A stretch of DNA of 64,000 nucleotides from CAZTHM01 sp041946825 (GTDB lineage Bacteria; Acidobacteriota; Terriglobia; UBA7540). The DNA lies in the NCBI GenBank assembly GCA_041946825.1, contig JBHGBD010000007.1, forward strand, positions 1-64,000, in the 5' to 3' direction. The translations under genes were made by a program, and so were the position numbers. Below, piece after piece: positions 9,279 through 16,754 of this stretch. The notes under the pieces were generated by a model, which made no database searches, was not told the DNA's origin, and saw only the letters and a list, made by a program, of their open reading frames with translations. Position 1 is the first letter of the stretch. The number at the start of each line of letters is the position of its first letter.

Positions 9279-10913
9279 ATGAGTCGTGTTTTCTTCAGAC
9301 TGCTTCTTTCCCTCGCGATTTTCACGCCGGTAGCGACGGTCTCACAAGTCAATGACGATGCGATGTCGATGGCGCGGCGAGCCTGGCAATTGCAGCAGGC
9401 CGGCGACTATGTCGCCGCTGTGGAGGCCTACCGTGACTTCCTGAAGCTTCGCCCCAACGAAGCCGCTGCCCGGTCGAATCTCGGGGCCGCCCTGGTCAAG
9501 CTGGGCCGCTTCGAGGAAGCGATCGAGGAATACACGCTGGCGGAGAAGCTGATGCCGGGTGACGCGCGCGTCGGCATGAATCTGGCGCTTGCCTATGAAA
9601 AAAGCGGGCGCCTGCCTGAAGCCTGCCAGAAGTTCGCGACGCTGCATGCTGCCGCCCCCCAGGAAAAACAGATCACGATGCTGCTGGCGGACTGCCATCT
9701 GCAGTTGGGCAACTACGACGGCGTCATCGAGCTACTGCGGCCGGTCGAGAGCCAGGATCCATCCGATCTCGCCACGGCCTACATGCTGGGCACGGCTCTC
9801 ATCCGCACGCGGCGCATCGCGGAAGGGCAGATTCTGCTCGACCGAATCCTGCGCAACGGGGAGAGTGCGGAAGCGCACTTTCTCCTCGGAACGCGTTTCT
9901 TTGAGTCCGGCGACTTTCCCGCGGCGGTGAGGGAACTGGGACGCGCGACCGAACTCAATTCAAGACTGCCGCAGCTTCAGTCGTTCTACGGCCTGGCGCT
10001 TTTGAATACCGGAGACCCTGCCGGGGCTGCCGCCGCCTTCCGCCTGGAACTGGCCGCGAATCCTCACGATTACGCTTCCAATCTCGCGCTCGGCCAGATC
10101 TTGATCGTCTCCAAGCGATATGGCGAGGCCATGCCCCTGATCGAGGCCGCGCTGCTTCGCCGGCCCGAATCCCTCGAGGCGGGGTTGGCCCTCGGCCAAT
10201 GCCTGAGCGGGACCGGGAGGTTAGTGGAAGCGCGGGAGCGATTGGAGGCGGTTGCCCGCTCCATGCCCGGCTCTCTCGATGCCCACGTTGCTTTGCTTTC
10301 TGTCTACACACGCCTTCACCTCGGCTCTGAGGCGGCGCGAGAGCGCGAGACCGTGAGCCGCCTCGAGCGCGACACGGCCGGAGCAGAAGGCGGGCCGCAG
10401 GTCAACGCCCTCGCGCCCGATTTCGAACTGCCCCAGGTTGGGACCAAGCGCCCGGTGAGGCTGAGCGGTTTCCGGGGGAAGACTCCGGTCGTGCTGGTGT
10501 TCGGAAGCTACTCATGCCCCAATTTCCGCGGTGCGGCCGAGGCGCTGAATGAAATGTTTCGACGCTATGGCCGGCGAGCGCCTTTCTTCCTCATCTACAT
10601 CCGGGAGGCGCACGCCACGGGCGATTGGGAGAGCACGCGGAACATGCGGGAAGGCGTCGCGGTGGCTCCTGCCTTGACGCTGGAAGAGAAAGGAGACCAC
10701 GCGGCCATGTGCAGACGGGAGCTCCACCTGGAGTTCCCCGCGCTGGTGGACGGCGTAGACGGAAGCGTGGAAGCCGCCTATGCCGCCTGGCCAAGCCGTG
10801 CCTTTGTGATTGGCCCTGACGGTCGCGTCCGCTACAGGACATGGCTGACGCAACAGGGCTTTCGCGCGGAGGCCATGGAGAAGGCGCTCCGCGAGGCAAT
10901 CGCGCGGCCGTGA
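9279..10913 (+). CDS. Secreted TPR protein fused to an iodothyronine-deiodinase-like thioredoxin-fold domain
   Basis: Product of 544 residues. The start at 9279 is chosen because it gives a signal peptide (MSRVFFRLLLSLAIFTPVAT). Residues about 25-375 are TPR repeats. Residues about 380-544 form a peroxiredoxin/thioredoxin-like domain starting NALAPDFELPQVG. This domain reads like the deiodinase family: V-F-G-S-Y-S-C413-P-N-F, then FFLIYIREAHATGDW (Glu443, His445) and FVIGPDGRVRYRTW. Vertebrate enzymes have selenocysteine where Cys413 stands; here the codon is TGC. The Cys-to-His spacing of 32 equals that between the catalytic Sec and His as I recall them for mouse Dio3. Cys478 could be a resolving thiol. 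Known for the family: reductive dehalogenation in vertebrates; bacterial roles are unclear. Activity here is inference. Confidence 0.85.
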   Translation: MSRVFFRLLLSLAIFTPVATVSQVNDDAMSMARRAWQLQQAGDYVAAVEAYRDFLKLRPNEAAARSNLGAALVKLGRFEEAIEEYTLAEKLMPGDARVGMNLALAYEKSGRLPEACQKFATLHAAAPQEKQITMLLADCHLQLGNYDGVIELLRPVESQDPSDLATAYMLGTALIRTRRIAEGQILLDRILRNGESAEAHFLLGTRFFESGDFPAAVRELGRATELNSRLPQLQSFYGLALLNTGDPAGAAAAFRLELAANPHDYASNLALGQILIVSKRYGEAMPLIEAALLRRPESLEAGLALGQCLSGTGRLVEARERLEAVARSMPGSLDAHVALLSVYTRLHLGSEAARERETVSRLERDTAGAEGGPQVNALAPDFELPQVGTKRPVRLSGFRGKTPVVLVFGSYSCPNFRGAAEALNEMFRRYGRRAPFFLIYIREAHATGDWESTRNMREGVAVAPALTLEEKGDHAAMCRRELHLEFPALVDGVDGSVEAAYAAWPSRAFVIGPDGRVRYRTWLTQQGFRAEAMEKALREAIARP

Positions 10914-11098
10914 GTGCCCCATCAGGAGGGTACGAGTCGTAGTGAAGGTCTCAAACCTCGTTACGTCGTTGGTAATGGTTACAGCAGTTCCCCTGAGTCT
11001 ACTTGCCGTTGGGAGCAGGTCCAGCTTCCTTCCACGTCGGGCCAGCAATCAGGGCCGCCGCTGAAGAATTGCTGCTCCCCGGCTGGGAAACAGACGAT

Positions 11099-12559
11099 TC
11101 ACGCCGCTCGGGCCGGCAGGACGGTCATGCCATAGCGGCGCGCTTCGCGGTCCATCAGACGCGTCAGTTCGGCTTTGGTCTGTTCGGGCAGGCGGGAAGG
11201 TCTGTACTGCGCGAGCCGCTTGGCCACTTCCCGCGTGGCGCGGGCTTTCAGCGTGAGTTTTCCTCCTTTTTGCCAGCGCGTGCGGTTCGCGCGCTCAATC
11301 ACCGGACCGGGGAAGGTAATCTCCTCCCGGAGATGGCGGCGCGTGTGATCCGCAATCAAGAGGTGTTTCTCCCGCAGCAATTCCTCAAAGATTGGAAGCG
11401 CGGGGAAGTCTTCTCGCGGCTCGACCCCACGCAGCAATCGGTCTGTCATCCCGCAAATCTCGTTGTCGACCACCAGTTTTTCCAAGCTCAGGCAGCTTTC
11501 AAAATCCAGCATTCCCGGGCCTGAAACATTGTTGATTCCCGAAAGCGCGGCGAGGATGGCGCCGATGCCCGTTTCCAGACCCGCTTGCGCGTCCAACTGT
11601 TTGGCGTCACTGAGTGCGATATAGCCCTGCGTGGGCATGCCAAGACGCTTGCCGATTTCGCTGTTCGCGCAGTCGAGCATCATGGTCTCTATCGCGCCCA
11701 TGGGTGTGGTCTCGAAGCGTACGTCAAAAATCGCCGGCGATCCTCCGTAAAGAATCGGGTGACCGGGGTTCGTAAGTTGGCTGATGACCACGCCGCTCAG
11801 ATTTTCGGCTGTCTGCTGGACCAGACTCCCGACCTGGGTAACCGGCGCCATAAATCCCGACAAGGGCATGGAAATCAGCTCCACCGGGATCGACCAGCGG
11901 GCGCAGTCCACCAGATTCTGGCTGGTGACGTCGCTCCACTTGATGGGCGCACTCGGGCAGCAGGAGAAGACCGTGAGTGGCTTGGAGCGCAGCTCCTCTT
12001 TGCTTCCCCGGACGGCGATCTGCAATTCCTTCATAACCTCGAAGGATTCAATCGTGAAGGCTCCTGTGACGACCGGCTTCTCACCGTACAGAAGGCTCAG
12101 GTAGAGCCGGTAGCTGTCGGAGATTCGCTCGTGCACGTCGGCGGGAATCAGCGCCGTGCTCTGCGACGCGATGTGCTCCAACCCGCTCGTCAGCTTGACG
12201 TAGCGGATGTAATCGTCTGTGTCGGGCTTGCGCAAGTCGTCCGTCTGGCTGTCGAGAATATTCACGGCGGCGGAGCCCGGGGTGAAGTAGACGTTGTCTC
12301 CTCGGAAGTCGTGAGTCTCATTTCCGAGGACGTCATAGAGCTTGAAGGAGCCAGGGACAGTCTTCAGCGCTTCGTCAATGAGGTTTTCAGTGAGGAACGC
12401 TTTCGATTTGTTCGAGTTCACCTCAGCCCCGTGATCCGACAGCAGGTCAAGAACCCTGGGATTGTGAATCTCGACGCCAAGCTTGCCAAGAACCTCGCGC
12501 GCCTCCGTAATAATTCGATCGATGAGTTCGGCGTGGAGAAGTTTATAAGCAGGTCTCAT
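11099..12559 (-). CDS. MttB-family (trimethylamine methyltransferase-like) protein, non-pyrrolysine
   Basis: Cytosolic 486-residue TIM-barrel protein of the MttB/MtgB superfamily, whose members move a methyl group from a quaternary or tertiary amine to a corrinoid protein. Supporting stretches are YFTPGSAAVNILDSQTDDLR near residue 90-115, PVVTGAFTIESFEVM, and the conserved glycine/serine-rich barrel segment YGGSPAIFDVRFETTPMGAI. The frame has no internal amber codon, so it is not the pyrrolysine-containing MttB proper but the larger Pyl-less group that includes glycine betaine methyltransferase. GGAGGACATGC precedes the ATG. No MttC-like corrinoid protein or RamA activator is in the window, so substrate and acceptor are unknown. 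Confidence 0.85.
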   Translation of the reverse strand: MRPAYKLLHAELIDRIITEAREVLGKLGVEIHNPRVLDLLSDHGAEVNSNKSKAFLTENLIDEALKTVPGSFKLYDVLGNETHDFRGDNVYFTPGSAAVNILDSQTDDLRKPDTDDYIRYVKLTSGLEHIASQSTALIPADVHERISDSYRLYLSLLYGEKPVVTGAFTIESFEVMKELQIAVRGSKEELRSKPLTVFSCCPSAPIKWSDVTSQNLVDCARWSIPVELISMPLSGFMAPVTQVGSLVQQTAENLSGVVISQLTNPGHPILYGGSPAIFDVRFETTPMGAIETMMLDCANSEIGKRLGMPTQGYIALSDAKQLDAQAGLETGIGAILAALSGINNVSGPGMLDFESCLSLEKLVVDNEICGMTDRLLRGVEPREDFPALPIFEELLREKHLLIADHTRRHLREEITFPGPVIERANRTRWQKGGKLTLKARATREVAKRLAQYRPSRLPEQTKAELTRLMDREARRYGMTVLPARAA

Positions 12560-12814
12560 GCATGTCCTCCGGGCGGGATTGTATCGCGATTAGCAACACT
12601 CTTGCGCGACACAAATGGGTGTTGTGATGGTGGCCTGGGAATATGACACTATGTCGCTGCCCGTCGTCATCTCGTTTTCCGCATACATCAGGTGGCACAA
12701 AAGTGGTGGTACGGTCGGGTCAGTGACACTCGATGCGCATCGTACGTAGAATTTGATTAAGCGCGGACCTTTCAAAGCAAGTCTGTCTGCGCAGCGGGCA
12801 GAGGCCCAAGATCT

Positions 12815-13288
12815 ATGGCGGCGCTCCGACGGCAAAAAGTCGAACGGAAAGATCCCATAGGGATATCGGGGTTCGTGGCCTTATGGTTCCTCGTTATCCT
12901 TTCGGCCCTGTACTTTGCATTGTGGGACCGTGTGCCGCGCAGCCTGGGCGCGGCCCTGTTGACTCACGGCGGATCGCAGGTCGTTCTTACTACCCAGGCG
13001 ACGACGAAACTGCCGCCCTTCTTGGCGGCGACTAAGGAGTCTTACAACAAGGCGGAGCGCGCCGCGCAGAAGGGCGACACCGAAACATACCGAAAATTGG
13101 CAACCGACGGATGGGTGGTCGCGGTTCCCGACGGGACCCCGGCTCGCGTGCTTAAACGTGAATTGCTGATGGCCAACGTTGAAATCCTGGGTGGGGGGTT
13201 AAAGGGGCGGATCGGCTGGGTTGCGATGTCGGCGGTAAAGCGCCAGCGCCCTGCGGTCGTGGCAACAAATCCTTCTGGTGGGGAATAA
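12815..13288 (+). CDS. Hypothetical single-pass membrane protein
   Basis: Product of 157 residues that I do not recognise. A basic N-terminus (AALRRQKVERK) is followed by one transmembrane helix at about 18-36 (GFVALWFLVILSALYFALW). The rest is soluble and of mixed alpha/beta character, with a charged helix (KESYNKAERAAQKGDTETYR). The end (GWVVAVPDGTPARVLKREL) suggests a small extracytoplasmic domain. The Shine-Dalgarno sequence is weak. It stands alone between the MttB-family gene (divergent) and the small gene at 13406 (convergent). Confidence 0.6.
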   Translation: MAALRRQKVERKDPIGISGFVALWFLVILSALYFALWDRVPRSLGAALLTHGGSQVVLTTQATTKLPPFLAATKESYNKAERAAQKGDTETYRKLATDGWVVAVPDGTPARVLKRELLMANVEILGGGLKGRIGWVAMSAVKRQRPAVVATNPSGGE

Positions 13289-13405
13289 GCGGAATCGGAC
13301 GCCGCCGAAACCCGGTGTATCACGAGAATGGACTATTGAATTCAGTGGCAGGAAATTCAGGCCGAGGCTTGGGTGAGGAGGTGGGCGCTCGCGCCCTGAA
13401 TTGAT

Positions 13406-13627
13406 TCACACACGCCGGGCAGCGTAGATCTTCTCAATCAACTCTTCCACCAGGCCCTGGCTCTCGATAAGCCTCTGAACCAGGGCGCCACACGGGCGCA
13501 GCATTTCCTGGGCCTCGGAGGGATGGAGGGCAAGCTTGCTCTCCACCGCTTCCACGACCTCTTTCAGTTGCTCCGTGTTTTGGATCGCCAGTTTGAGCAG
13601 TTCTTTTTCTTGGGAAAAGTCAGCCAT
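13406..13627 (-). CDS. Small helical hypothetical protein
   Basis: A 73-residue protein, chosen over a longer reading (to 13888) because GGGGAGG lies 5 bases before the ATG at 13627 and the upstream extension has no coding character. The sequence begins MADFSQEKELLKLAIQNTEQ and is nearly all helix-forming, with heptad-like spacing (LKEVVEAVESKLAL, LVQRLIESQGLVEELIEKIY) that suggests a coiled coil or small helical bundle. No family is recognised. It is next to the PilZ genes but on the opposite strand from the nearest one. Confidence 0.6.
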   Translation of the reverse strand: MADFSQEKELLKLAIQNTEQLKEVVEAVESKLALHPSEAQEMLRPCGALVQRLIESQGLVEELIEKIYAARRV

Positions 13628-13799
13628 ATTGACCTCCCCATGTTTCATCCTAGTCCTCAGGTCTTGCGGATCGCAATCGTACGAAGGTGCCACGCAAGGG
13701 GCTATCGAGGCCACGCCTTGACCATTGACATGATTGCTCGTGCCCGGTATATTGCGCTCGTGAGGTGCTGATGCTTTTGGCTGTTGGGTCATAGTTGTC

Positions 13800-14090
13800 A
13801 TGAATACCGCAGAAGAACTCAAGCCTCGAAGGGTCGAACGGATCAACAAGCGGATCCCCATCTCATTGATCGTCAAGACCGACGGCAAAGAAACGACGCG
13901 CTCAGGGGCGACCCTCGATATCTCGCCGATGGGGCTTCGAATTCAAACCATTCGTCCGCTTTACCAAGGCCAGGCGGTCTATCTCTTGCCCACCAAGGGA
14001 GAGGCTTCTTCTGGCTACTACCGCGTAGTATGGGTACGACAAACCCGTGAGAGCTCGCCGCCAGAAGCTGGACTGAAAGTCTTGAACTAG
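13800..14090 (+). CDS. PilZ domain protein (intact c-di-GMP motif)
   Basis: Single-domain PilZ protein of 96 residues, a predicted cyclic-di-GMP receptor. The RxxxR motif is present as R-R-V-E-R near residue 10, and the second motif (D/NxSxxG) is DISPMG near residue 41. The following GLRIQT strand is typical. Both binding motifs look complete, unlike the two PilZ-like proteins encoded next. No effector domain is attached, so it would act through a partner. The Shine-Dalgarno sequence is weak. Confidence 0.82.
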   Translation: MNTAEELKPRRVERINKRIPISLIVKTDGKETTRSGATLDISPMGLRIQTIRPLYQGQAVYLLPTKGEASSGYYRVVWVRQTRESSPPEAGLKVLN

Positions 14091-14220
14091 CCCCACCTGC
14101 TTTTTCCCGAGTTCTAAAGACAACGAGGGTTTCCGAGAGTTCTCAGGATTCCTGCTGAGGCGGCGAAAGGAGCGGAACCTGCGGTTGAAGGCAGTGGGAT
14201 TGCTGAACTCGGCGGTGGGA

Positions 14221-14649
14221 TTATGCTGCCGATTTGAAGCGGATCTCTGGCCCCGGTTGAGCTCCGGACTGATACCGTAGGATTCTGACCGCCAACACGG
14301 GGCGCGCATCGGAAGCGGCGGGCATTACGCTTCGGACGGTTTTGCCCCAGCAGAAGAAGTTCGTCCCGGCGATCCAGGGGGTTCCATCGGGGAGCGTAAA
14401 ACTCATTTCGAGGGGGCAGCGGTCCGGGACCGCCTTCTCGCCACGGAAAAGCACGCCCGTCCTGCTGAGGTTTTCGATCGTCCCTTTGTACCAGGTCAAC
14501 CCGCCGGTCGGCCTGTAGATCAGCGAGCCCCCCAACTCAAACCGCTCGTCGCGCTTCGTGATTTGAGCGCCCGCTTGGGCCTCGACCTTCTTGCCTCCGC
14601 GAAGCACCGCAAAAACGTTTCGCATTTTGGGGAGTCGGAACGACACCAC
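14221..14649 (-). CDS. PilZ-like domain protein with altered first motif
   Basis: A 142-residue protein starting with GTG at 14649 behind GAGGAG. After about 30 residues comes a PilZ-like domain: KRDERFELGGSLIYR, then IENLSRTGVLFRG. The second motif (NxSxxG) is intact, but the first is spaced R-x-x-R with Lys in place of the outer Arg, so c-di-GMP binding is uncertain. It faces the PilZ gene at 13800 (convergent) and is divergent from the one at 14992. Its pattern (RxxRF, LIYR, NLSRTGVLF) matches the third protein much more closely than the first, suggesting paralogy. Confidence 0.78.
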   Translation of the reverse strand: MVSFRLPKMRNVFAVLRGGKKVEAQAGAQITKRDERFELGGSLIYRPTGGLTWYKGTIENLSRTGVLFRGEKAVPDRCPLEMSFTLPDGTPWIAGTNFFCWGKTVRSVMPAASDARPVLAVRILRYQSGAQPGPEIRFKSAA

Positions 14650-14991
14650 GTACTCCTCGTCCAGCGTCAGCCAACACTCTCAGCAACAGCCTAAGCGGGT
14701 GGGGCATTGGTTTCAATGATGTGCGTCAGACTCGCGATATCCGGCCATCAATCGGATGGATTGTTGAGTGGTTAACAACGTAGCTGCAAACGATGCGCCC
14801 CAACGGCGGCGGCTGTCTCTGGATTTTACCCAGTTTCGAATCTGGTTCCAAAGGGAGGCATATCTGACTGTATGTTTTTTTTGTTGACTATGCTAGGATG
14901 GGTTATAGGAGGGAATGCGCTTCGCCGTCGTGGGCGGCAGCCCACTCAACTGTTTCATGCGCCAGTTGGCTGGTAGTCAGGCGGAGTGAAA
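14650..14991. promoter_or_regulatory. Divergent region between two PilZ-like genes
   Basis: About 340 bases. The right half is AT-rich with a run of eight T at 14875-14882 and a TTGACT at 14884-14889 near TATAGG (14904-14909); spacing is short for sigma70. A near-palindrome CCAGTTTCGAATCTGG lies at 14831-14846. A promoter for the plus-strand PilZ gene is likely here, but the exact site is not settled. Confidence 0.35.
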
Positions 14992-15330
14992 ATGAACGGA
15001 CATGGGATGACCATTCCTGAGGTAGGATTCCGCGCCTCACGCTTTCCCGTTGAATTGCCTTTACGTTATCGCCCCCTTGGAGAGCTTGGCTGGGTTGAAG
15101 GGCGGACCATCAACGTCAGCCGTTCGGGTGTGCTCTTCGCGGTCGATGAGCTCTTGCCGGAAGAGACCCCGATCGAGCTGGCTTTTGACCTCCCTCCCGA
15201 GATGGGTGGCGGCCCGGGAGAAGGTGTTACCTGCCGGGGGCAGGTAGTTCGCACGATTCTTCCTCCTTCGACGGACGATCCACCGGCCGTAGCGGTTTCT
15301 ATCGCGGGCTTCCGCTCATACGGGAATTAA
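14992..15330 (+). CDS. PilZ-like domain protein
   Basis: A 112-residue PilZ-like protein. GCGGAG lies 5 bases before the ATG at 14992, preferred to a GTG six bases earlier. Motifs are FRASRFPVELPLRYRP near residue 14 and INVSRSGVLFAVDE near residue 40. As in the gene at 14221, the first motif is RxxR rather than RxxxR, while NxSxxG is kept. It is a stand-alone domain with no catalytic or membrane segment. It is the third PilZ-type gene within 1.6 kb. Confidence 0.8.
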   Translation: MNGHGMTIPEVGFRASRFPVELPLRYRPLGELGWVEGRTINVSRSGVLFAVDELLPEETPIELAFDLPPEMGGGPGEGVTCRGQVVRTILPPSTDDPPAVAVSIAGFRSYGN

Positions 15331-15592
15331 GGGCGAAAGAGCGCTCCGTCGCCGAGCTCCGGCAACGGGGGAACCTGTCGCCTCCCTCCGAACTCTCCTT
15401 GCGCCCCCGCCTTGCGCCGCGGATCGACGCCAGATGCGCCTCCACCCGAATCCTTCCCCATGGGACTTGCCTTGAGACCGAGAATGAGTAAACTTCTTTA
15501 TTTGGGGCTTAGCTGTGCCAGGCAAAGACTTTGGATTGCATCGACCTGCCTTCAGGATTTCAGCTCAAGGAGGCGAGAGGGAGGCCGGGATC

Positions 15593-16267
15593 ATGGCCCG
15601 TCGAAGTGGCACGATCAAGCAAGGAGTGATCACAATTGTTCTCGCGGGCTGCGCAGCGCTGGGATTCTTGAAGGCGGCGACCCCGTCGGAAGGGGAGGAA
15701 AATTTGGCGAATGTCCGGGCGATGTCGCGCCTCGACTGGATGCCCAAGAACCAGACTGGCATGCTGAACGTCACCGCCAGCGAGGGAAAATTCTTACGCG
15801 ACCAGGTCATCAAGGTCAACGCGAAGCACGCGCTCGAAGTCGGAACCTCGAATGGCTATTCTTCGATCTGGATTGCCATGGGCGTCAGGAAGACGGGCGG
15901 TCAGTTGACCACGATCGAGATTGACGACGCCAAAGTGGAGCTTGCCACGCGGAATTTTCGAGCCGCAAGCGTCGAGCGGCTCATCACCCTCGTGCACGGC
16001 GATGCCCTGAAGGAAATCCCGAAACTCCAGGGGCCCTTCGAGTTCGTTTTCATCGACGCCTGGAAACAGGACTACGTGAAGTACCTGGATATGATCTTGC
16101 CCAAAGTTCCGGCGGGGGGAGTCATTGTCGCCCACAACGTGACGGACCTGCGCTCGCAACTTCTGGATTTCATCGAGCGTGTCAAGACCGACCCGCAGTT
16201 GAAGACCGAAATCGTTAACGCCGGGCCGGGCGGGTTTTCGGTCAGCGTGAAACTGCCAAAGAAGTGA
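15593..16267 (+). CDS. SAM-dependent O-methyltransferase-like protein with lipoprotein-type signal
   Basis: A 224-residue protein of the class I methyltransferase fold, closest to the O-methyltransferase 3 (COMT-like) group. The SAM-binding glycine loop is ALEVGTSNGYSSIWIA, the acidic loop is TIEIDDAKVELA, and VFIDAWKQDYVKYLDMILPK matches the catalytic/metal region. The usual DN metal pair after the next strand is HN here (IVAHNV). GGGAGG precedes ATG 15593. Oddly, the N-terminus (MARRSGTIKQGVITIVLAGC) ends in a perfect lipobox LAGC at 17-20, which would place the enzyme outside the cytoplasm, where SAM is not available. Either the signal is only an anchor or the protein has another role. Confidence 0.75.
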   Translation: MARRSGTIKQGVITIVLAGCAALGFLKAATPSEGEENLANVRAMSRLDWMPKNQTGMLNVTASEGKFLRDQVIKVNAKHALEVGTSNGYSSIWIAMGVRKTGGQLTTIEIDDAKVELATRNFRAASVERLITLVHGDALKEIPKLQGPFEFVFIDAWKQDYVKYLDMILPKVPAGGVIVAHNVTDLRSQLLDFIERVKTDPQLKTEIVNAGPGGFSVSVKLPKK

Positions 16268-16602
16268 GGATCGTAGCGTCCGTGGATAACAAAACAGCAG
16301 GCTTTCAGAATTCCAGGCAACCCGTTCCGATGCCGCAGCGGGAACCGGACGGCATCTACCAGGAGAACCGCCTCGTAGCCCGCGTCGTCGACCCCGAGAT
16401 CGACACGGAAGCGAAAGAGATTCGCTTCGCCGAAGTGTACGACTCCGATGACCTCGTCCTCCCCGACGAGTGCGAGTTCCAGAAGTACCGCATTCTGATT
16501 CAGCGCGTCGCTTACGCCTCCAAAGTCAACAAGGAGGCGCCGCACAAGGGTCGCATCCTGCGCGGAGTCTCGGCGGATCTGCTGGGATACCGCGAACAGT
16601 AG
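16264..16602 (+). CDS. Hypothetical protein
   Basis: Up to 112 residues; not recognised. The C-terminal two thirds (EIRFAEVYDSDDLVLPDECE, then FQKYRILIQRVAYASKVNKE) looks like real coding sequence, with charged, well-mixed composition and no membrane segment. The start is unclear: GTG at 16264 overlaps the stop of the methyltransferase gene, and GTG at 16282 and ATG at 16330 are alternatives; none has a good Shine-Dalgarno. The tight spacing suggests translational coupling with the upstream methyltransferase gene. Confidence 0.5.
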   Translation: MRIVASVDNKTAGFQNSRQPVPMPQREPDGIYQENRLVARVVDPEIDTEAKEIRFAEVYDSDDLVLPDECEFQKYRILIQRVAYASKVNKEAPHKGRILRGVSADLLGYREQ

Positions 16603-16754
16603 CGTCTCGCCCATCCGTTCCGCTTCCGAAGCCTTGCTTCGCGCCGGATCGCGGCAGGTCTTTCCACCTCCCCGCCCAAACCTTGAACCCTCCTCCCAAA
16701 AGGAGTATAGGGAATACGTCTTCGTATCGGAGTCTTCATGGAGGTCAGTTGGAA

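Noticed and set aside
10515..10517. Selenocysteine in the deiodinase-like domain
   Set aside because: The codon is TGC, not TGA, and no SECIS-like hairpin was sought further. The residue is an ordinary cysteine.
11099..12559. Pyrrolysine-containing MttB
   Set aside because: No in-frame TAG occurs within the gene, so it cannot be the Pyl-dependent type.
13628..13888. Longer form of the small helical protein from 13888
   Set aside because: The upstream part has no coding character and lies beyond a strong GGGGAGG ribosome site at the 13627 start; it also overlaps the PilZ gene on the other strand.
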